Below the pieces are notes generated by a model that worked only from the letters and a program-made list of their open reading frames with translations, made no database searches and was not told where the DNA came from. A program made the position numbers and the translations under genes. Positions 59,457 through 64,000 of a DNA stretch of 64,000 bases are shown here, piece after piece (the stretch's first letter is position 1; every line of letters begins with the position of its first letter). The DNA lies in the NCBI RefSeq assembly GCF_028198145.1, contig NZ_CP116338.1, forward strand, positions 2,790,001 to 2,854,000, read 5' to 3'. Source of the stretch: Microbacterium sp. nov. GSS16 (GTDB taxonomy: Bacteria; Actinomycetota; Actinomycetes; Actinomycetales; Microbacteriaceae).

Positions 59457-59579
59457 GGCTTTTGCCGCCCTACCGGTTACGTTTCGGGGGCGCTTGCCGC
59501 CCTACCGGTTACGTTTCGGGGGCGCTTGCCGCCCTACCGGTTACGTTTCGGGGGCTTGCCGGCCTAGCGGTTACGTTTC
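59457..59579. repeat. 33-base tandem repeat, about four units
   Basis: Units of the form GCTTGCCGCCCTACCGG followed by TTACGTTTCGGGGG recur with a 33-base period; the first and last units are slightly altered. The unit's end TTACGTTTCGGGGG is also the flank of palindromic copy 3, which follows directly. It fills most of the gap between fumC and the next gene. No coding potential was accepted here. Confidence 0.9.
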
Positions 59580-59646
59580 GGGGGCCGACACTCCAGATGT
59601 CGGACGTTTCGCCATGATTCGTCCGACATCTGGCGTGTCGGCCCCC
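59580..59646. repeat. Nested palindromic element, copy 3
   Basis: Arms 59580-59606 and 59620-59646 pair over 27 bases with one mismatch; the right arm has CTGGCGTGTCGG where copies 1 and 2 have CTGGAGTGT. The loop is 13 bases. It abuts the 33-base tandem repeat and lies about 160 bases after fumC. Confidence 0.92.
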
Positions 59647-59744
59647 GTTTCGCATCCGTCCCCACCCGGAGCGGAGAGGCGAGTTGTCCACAACCCCCGG
59701 TTAACGGGATCGAGCGCGAACGTCGTGTCGCGGATGCTGGGGAC

Positions 59745-60583
59745 ATGTTCGATCCCCATGATCTGCTCACCCGACTCGGTGGACTCGCGCAGGGCGCCCA
59801 GCTTCAGGACTACGGCGTCTCGCGGATGCAGCTGAGCAGAGCCGTGCGAAACGGGCAGATCGAGCGGTTGCGTCCTGGCGTGTTCGCGACACACGGAGCC
59901 GCCGACGCCGAGCGGGACGCCGCTCGGCACGGGGGCGCACTCACATGCGCTGCAGCGCTGCGGCACCTGGGCGTGTGGGTGATGTCGACGGAGCCGCCAC
60001 CGCATGTCTGGGTCGGCCGCCGTGGACGCGTCTATCCGCACTCCGGATGCCGTTGCGTAAGCCACTACTTCCGCACCGGACGTGTGCGCTTCGGAGTCGT
60101 CGACGTCGAAACCGCTCTTCTGCATCTCTACCGCTGCGAGGGTGAGGAGTCGTTCTTCGCTCACTCGAGTCGGCGTTGAAACAGCGCAAGCTCACCCGTT
60201 CCGCACGCGCACGCGTGCGTGCGGCACTGCCGGCGCACGCGCGATGGCTCGTCGACTTCGCGCGGTCGGATTCAGACAGCGGTCTCGAATCGCTGCTGCG
60301 GCTGCGCCTGCATCTGCTGGGGATCGCGCTCGACTGCCAGGTCGTCATCGGCGGTGTCGGACGAGTCGACTTCGTGGTCGACGGGCGTCTCATCATCGAA
60401 GCGGATGGGAAGGAGAATCACGACGGCTCGACCATGCGGCATAAGGACCTGGTTCGGGATGCCGCTGCTTCCGCCCTCGGGTACGAGACACTGCACTTCG
60501 ACTACGCCCAGATCATCCACGACTGGTCCGCGGTGCAGCGATCCATCATCTCGGCGTTGCGGCGGACGGCTCAGCGAGGATGA
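59745..60583 (+). pseudogene. AbiEi-like/DUF559 fusion gene split by a frameshift
   Basis: Frame 1 (59745-60179, 144 residues) has an AbiEi-antitoxin-like winged helix (YGVSRMQLSRAVRNGQIERL, then RPGVFATHG) and runs to GEESFFAHSSRR. Frame 2 (60176-60583, 135 residues) continues SLESALKQRKLTRSARARVR and ends in a DUF559/Vsr-like endonuclease fold (GRVDFVVDGRLIIEADGKEN, then LGYETLHFDYAQI). Adding or removing one base near 60158 would restore a single protein of about 280 residues, the form I expect in Microbacteriaceae. The halves overlap by ATGA-like TTGA, so separate translation is not excluded. Confidence 0.75.
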
Positions 60584-60638
60584 ACGTGGTTGTGGATAAC
60601 TTCGACGAGGTCTCGGCGATCCGAGTTAGCGTGGTGCG

Positions 60639-61184
60639 GTGACGATGACGACCACCCTCACGCGCACGGGCTCGGCCCTCGCCGCCGCCGGCCTGCTGAT
60701 CGGGATGCTGTCGGCGTGCACCCCGGAAGCAGAGCCGACTCCAAAGCCCACGAAGACTGCCGCCTTCGCCTCAGACGAGGAAGCCTTCGCCGCCGCCGAG
60801 GAGACGTACCGGGCATACATTTCTGCGTATAACGAGATCGACCTCGCAGATCCCAGCAGCTTCGAGGCGACCCGCAACTTTGTGGTTGGCGACTACAGCG
60901 CGCAAGAACGAAAGACGCTTAGCGAATTCCATGCCAAGGGCTATGTCCGAACTGGGGCAACCGAGATTCTTCGATTCCAGGGTGATCGCGTCGATGGCGA
61001 TATCGTCATCGCAGTCACCTGCAATGACGTCAGTGGCACCGACATAGTCGATCCATCAGGAAAATCGGTTGTAGCGCCCGACCGTCGCGATGTCTACGCA
61101 CTCAAACTGACTTTTGCCTATAGGTCTCCCACCCTTCGGCTTGCCGATTCAACCCCTGTCGAGGATGCAACATGCGCCGGCTGA
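60639..61184 (+). CDS. Lipoprotein of unknown function
   Basis: 181 residues from GTG at 60639 (ATG at 60645 is possible). The signal helix ends in the lipobox MLSAC (Cys about residue 27). The mature part is about 150 residues with a helix (EEAFAAAEETYRAYISAYNE) and a C-terminal beta region. From about 60830 codons such as AGA, TTT, ATA and AAA appear far more often than in neighbouring genes, suggesting transfer. It overlaps the next gene by 13 bases. Confidence 0.72.
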   Translation: MTMTTTLTRTGSALAAAGLLIGMLSACTPEAEPTPKPTKTAAFASDEEAFAAAEETYRAYISAYNEIDLADPSSFEATRNFVVGDYSAQERKTLSEFHAKGYVRTGATEILRFQGDRVDGDIVIAVTCNDVSGTDIVDPSGKSVVAPDRRDVYALKLTFAYRSPTLRLADSTPVEDATCAG

Positions 61185-62020
61185 CAGCGATCCTCGCAGG
61201 GCTGATCATCGTCACCGCTTGCTCTGTTCCATCGGCTGCTAATGCAAGCGGAAGTTCGACGTGCTCCGCCGCTGACCTAGAGATCGGAACGTGCCAGGTT
61301 GCACTCGGCGGCGGGACAGCGACGATCAAAGGCTCACGAACATCGCCGGGCCAGCAGGGCGAACGAACTCCGTCAAGACATTCTCCCGGCGGCTCGAACG
61401 CCACGATCGATAACGCGCCGCGACAGCCGACGCCGTTCGAGGAATGCCTTGTGGACTGGGACTCGTACATCGGGTGCTGGAACGTCGTGCCCTCAGACGA
61501 CACTCCACCCGACGAAGGCGACGAATCGCCCGGTATGCCGCCGATCACCATCACCGACCTTGCGAGCTTCTCTCCGGCGCAGGGCACCGTAGTTGGCGAG
61601 CCAGGAAATCTCGGGGTCGTGGGCCTCCCGACGAACTTCGTGACCGAGGCTGCGACGCACGTCCGTTCGGGTCAGCTGTTCGGATTCCCGATCGACGTGC
61701 GCTTCACACCGGTTTCCTACACGTTCCACTACGGAGACGGGCAGTCGCAGACGACCTCCTCCCCCGGCACCAGCTGGGAGAGCCTCGGCCAAGCGCAGTT
61801 CACGCCCACTGGCACCAGTCACACCTACGCCGATCGCGGAACCTACGACGCGAGCGTCGACATCGCCTACACAGCCGAGATCGACCTGGGTGTCGGCTGG
61901 TTCCCGGTCGAGGGCCAGCTCGACATCACCGGCCCGGCACAGCAGATCCGCATCTTCGAGGCGCACACCGCGCTGGTCGCTCGCACGTGCGCTGAGCAGC
62001 CTTCCGCCCCCGGCTGCTGA
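61172..62020 (+). CDS. Secreted protein with a PKD-like domain
   Basis: 282 residues starting MRRLTAILAGLIIVTACSVP. It has a signal peptide that could be lipid-modified at Cys17 (IVTAC). A low-complexity Ser/Pro-rich stretch (about 50-100) precedes a PKD-like beta domain with FHYGDGQSQTTSS (about 187-199) and SHTYADRGTYDASVDIAYTA. PKD domains mediate extracellular binding. Overlap with the lipoprotein gene suggests the two work together at the cell surface. Confidence 0.72.
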   Translation: MRRLTAILAGLIIVTACSVPSAANASGSSTCSAADLEIGTCQVALGGGTATIKGSRTSPGQQGERTPSRHSPGGSNATIDNAPRQPTPFEECLVDWDSYIGCWNVVPSDDTPPDEGDESPGMPPITITDLASFSPAQGTVVGEPGNLGVVGLPTNFVTEAATHVRSGQLFGFPIDVRFTPVSYTFHYGDGQSQTTSSPGTSWESLGQAQFTPTGTSHTYADRGTYDASVDIAYTAEIDLGVGWFPVEGQLDITGPAQQIRIFEAHTALVARTCAEQPSAPGC

Positions 62021-62166
62021 CCCGAGCATCGCCTCGAGCCATCGAGTTCGCCGACGCGCTCGCCTCAGCTTGAAGCTCGCCCCCACTCGAGGCCGGCGAT
62101 TGCGACGCGAGGCGTGCGCGGTCGAGAGGATGCGCCGTCGAGACCGTGCCCCGTCGAGACAGATCC

Positions 62167-62238
62167 GGCATCCGGCATCCGTGCATCCGTGCATCCGGGC
62201 ATCCGGGCATCCGGGCATCCGGGCATCCGGGCATCCGA
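62167..62238. repeat. Short tandem repeat of GCATCCGGG
   Basis: About nine consecutive units of eight to nine bases (GCATCCGT then GCATCCGGG) fill 72 bases. It lies in the 518-base gap after the PKD protein. The unit contains GCATCC, a motif abundant across the whole window. Slippage is the likely origin. Confidence 0.92.
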
Positions 62239-62262
62239 CCCGCCGCCAACGCGATGCGAATC

Positions 62263-62329
62263 GGGGGTCGACACTCCAGATGTCGGACGGATTCGCGAGA
62301 AACGTCCGTCATCTGGCGTGTCGGCCCCC
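62263..62329. repeat. Nested palindromic element, copy 4
   Basis: Arms 62263-62289 and 62303-62329 pair with three or four mismatches. It shares the right-arm variant CTGGCGTGTCGG with copy 3, and its right flank CGAAACGTAAC is the complement of the GTTACGTTTCG flank of copy 3, so the flank sits on the opposite side here. It is between convergent genes. Confidence 0.9.
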
Positions 62330-62500
62330 CGAAACGTAACGGAAGCGACGGCCGGAAACCGTAAGCGGAAGCGATGCCCGGAACCACGACGCCCGCGAAC
62401 CGAACGGACGCGAACCGTAACGGATCGGAACCGCGACGCCCGCGAACCGCGACGCCCGCGAACCGCGACGGACGCGAACCGTAACGGGCGCCCGCCGTCA
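62330..62500. repeat. Degenerate tandem repeats of GCGAACCGTAACG-like units
   Basis: Irregular units related to CGAACCGTAACGG and CGAACCGCGACGCC (about 14-16 bases) follow palindromic copy 4. They look like decayed descendants of its CGAAACGTAAC flank. Spacers are absent, so this is not a CRISPR array. No gene was accepted in 62021-62538. Confidence 0.75.
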
Positions 62501-62538
62501 CGCACGCCGCCACGGAAGCACGCTTCCGTCGGCCCGAC

Positions 62539-63894
62539 TCAGCTGAGCTCGCCGCCCTCCAGCAGTTCGGTCACGAGCGCTGCGATCGCCGAGCGCTCCG
62601 AGCGCTGCAGGGTCACGTGACCGAACAGATCGTGCCCCTTCAGCGTCTCGATCACGCTCGCGATGCCGTCGTACCGGCCGACTCGCAGGTTGTCGCGCTG
62701 CCCGACGTCGTGGGTGAGCACGACGCGCGAGTTCTGACCGATCCGGCTCAGCACCGTCAGAAGCACGTTCCGCTCGAGCGACTGCGCCTCGTCGACGATC
62801 ACGAAGGCGTCGTGCAGCGACCGGCCGCGGATGTGCGTGAGCGGCAGCACCTCGAGCATCCCGCGGGCCACGACCTCTTCCAGCACGTTGCCCGAGACGA
62901 CCGACCCGAGAGTGTCGAACACCGCCTGACCCCACGGGTTCATCTTCTCGCCCTGGTCTCCGGGCAGGTATCCGAGTTCCTGACCACCGACGGCGAACAG
63001 AGGTCGGAAGACGATGATCTTCTTCTGCTGCTGCCGCTCGAGCACCGCATCCAGACCGGCGCACAGCGCTAATGCTGACTTGCCCGTGCCGGCCCGCCCG
63101 CCCAGCGACACGATGCCGACCTCCGGGTCGAGCAGCAGGTCGATCGCGATCCGCTGCTCGGCAGAACGACCGTGCATCCCGAACACGTCGCGATCCCCTC
63201 GCACCAGCCGGTACTCGCCGTCGGCCACGACGCGCCCCAGCGCCGACCCACGCTCGGAGTGGATGATCAGCCCGGTGTTCACGGGCATCCCGCGCACCTC
63301 TTCGCTGAGGCCGACCTCGCTCTCGTACAGGTCGCTCATCTCGTCGCCCGAGAGATCGAGGGTCGCGATGCCCGTCCATCCGGCATCCACCGCCTGCTCG
63401 GCGAGGTACTCCTCCGCGGCGAGACCGAGCGAGGCCGCCTTCACGCGCATCGGCAGATCCTTCGAGACGATCGTGACGTTCTGCCCCTCTCCGGCCAGCT
63501 GCGCCGCCGTGGCGAGGATGCGGCTGTCATTGTCACTGAGTCGGATGCCCGCCGGCAGCACCGACATGTCGACAGCTCCCAGCTCGACCCGTAGGGTGCC
63601 GCCGTCGCCGACCTCGATGGGGAGATCCAGCCGCCCGTGCTCGACCCGCAGCTCATCGAGGTGACGCAGCGCGCGGCGGGCGAAGTAGCCCAGCTCGGGG
63701 TCGTGGCGCTTGCCCTCCAGCTCGCTGATCACCACCACCGGAAGCACGATCGAGTGCTCCGCGAACCGGAACAGGGCCTGTGGATCGCTCAACAGCACCG
63801 AGGTGTCGAGCACATATGTGCGAAGAGCCGTGTCATCGTGTGACACGGCTCGGGCTGCTGACGTGGACTGCTGCTGTGCTGTACGTGTGGTCAC
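62539..63894 (-). CDS. PhoH family protein with N-terminal PIN domain
   Basis: 451 residues. The PIN nuclease-like domain ([20 protein letters not shown], about residues 26-45, with [20 protein letters not shown]) covers the first 150 residues. The PhoH ATPase has Walker [18 protein letters not shown] (about residue 268) and Walker [19 protein letters not shown]-PhoH proteins are proposed RNA helicase/nucleases. The start lies 106 bases from the window edge; I see no gene in that remainder, only a likely promoter region. Confidence 0.93.
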   Translation of the reverse strand: MTTRTAQQQSTSAARAVSHDDTALRTYVLDTSVLLSDPQALFRFAEHSIVLPVVVISELEGKRHDPELGYFARRALRHLDELRVEHGRLDLPIEVGDGGTLRVELGAVDMSVLPAGIRLSDNDSRILATAAQLAGEGQNVTIVSKDLPMRVKAASLGLAAEEYLAEQAVDAGWTGIATLDLSGDEMSDLYESEVGLSEEVRGMPVNTGLIIHSERGSALGRVVADGEYRLVRGDRDVFGMHGRSAEQRIAIDLLLDPEVGIVSLGGRAGTGKSALALCAGLDAVLERQQQKKIIVFRPLFAVGGQELGYLPGDQGEKMNPWGQAVFDTLGSVVSGNVLEEVVARGMLEVLPLTHIRGRSLHDAFVIVDEAQSLERNVLLTVLSRIGQNSRVVLTHDVGQRDNLRVGRYDGIASVIETLKGHDLFGHVTLQRSERSAIAALVTELLEGGELS

Positions 63895-64000
63895 GATCCA
63901 CTCCCACTCGGGATGTGCTCCCGGCTCTGCAGCGAGTCGACCAGGGTCACGAGTCGCGAACCTGGAGGCCGACCCGACCGGACACGGTGTCCGATGCCAC

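Noticed and set aside
62390..62490. Possible CRISPR-like array
   Set aside because: The units are contiguous, short and degenerate, with no spacers and no cas genes in the window.

Overview
The window is chromosomal DNA from a high-G+C actinobacterium. Gene content (TypA, tandem-riboswitch glycine cleavage operon, NrtR with nadABC, class II FBA and FBPase, GTG starts and 4-base stop/start overlaps, families such as DUF6113, DUF6264, DUF6328 and DUF4245) points to the Microbacteriaceae, most likely a Microbacterium. No rRNA, tRNA, CRISPR array or intact transposase was seen.

Layout. 1-6 kb: the start of dapC, ferredoxin fdxA, an azlCD amino-acid exporter with a divergent XRE-cupin regulator, a secreted transglycosylase-like protein and typA. 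6-12.7 kb: an oligopeptide ABC operon (oppA, hairpin, oppB, oppC, a two-domain OppDF ATPase and a PH-like membrane protein). 12.8-17.5 kb: gcvT-gcvH-gcvP under a tandem glycine riboswitch. 17.6-23.2 kb: nrtR, then nadA-nadB-nadC and a cysteine desulfurase, a regulated de novo NAD pathway. 23.2-38.2 kb: a glycosyltransferase, SDR, ABC and MFS exporters, Dps, acyltransferase, PdxH, a Mug-type glycosylase, a cysteine-free photolyase-like protein and several small proteins.

38.2-46.3 kb is an accessory island. It ends exactly at the 3' end of ychF and contains five further sequences resembling that 3' end, all in the same orientation. A decayed large serine integrase starts 36 bases beyond one of them. 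Between the copies lie a P-loop kinase, an unknown gene, a cluster of small immunity-like genes with an internal duplication, and a block holding a TetR regulator, a hydroxyacyl-CoA dehydrogenase and two frameshifted pseudogenes. I read this as repeated site-specific integration and decay at one attachment site.

46.3-64 kb returns to core genes: ychF, a methyltransferase, an exonuclease, glpX and fba (divergent), ispH, xseA/xseB, carbonic anhydrase, fumC, and a PhoH-family PIN-ATPase. This arm carries four copies of a nested palindromic element of about 62-67 bases, a 33-base tandem repeat sharing its flank, a split AbiEi/DUF559-like gene, and a pair of exported proteins of atypical composition.
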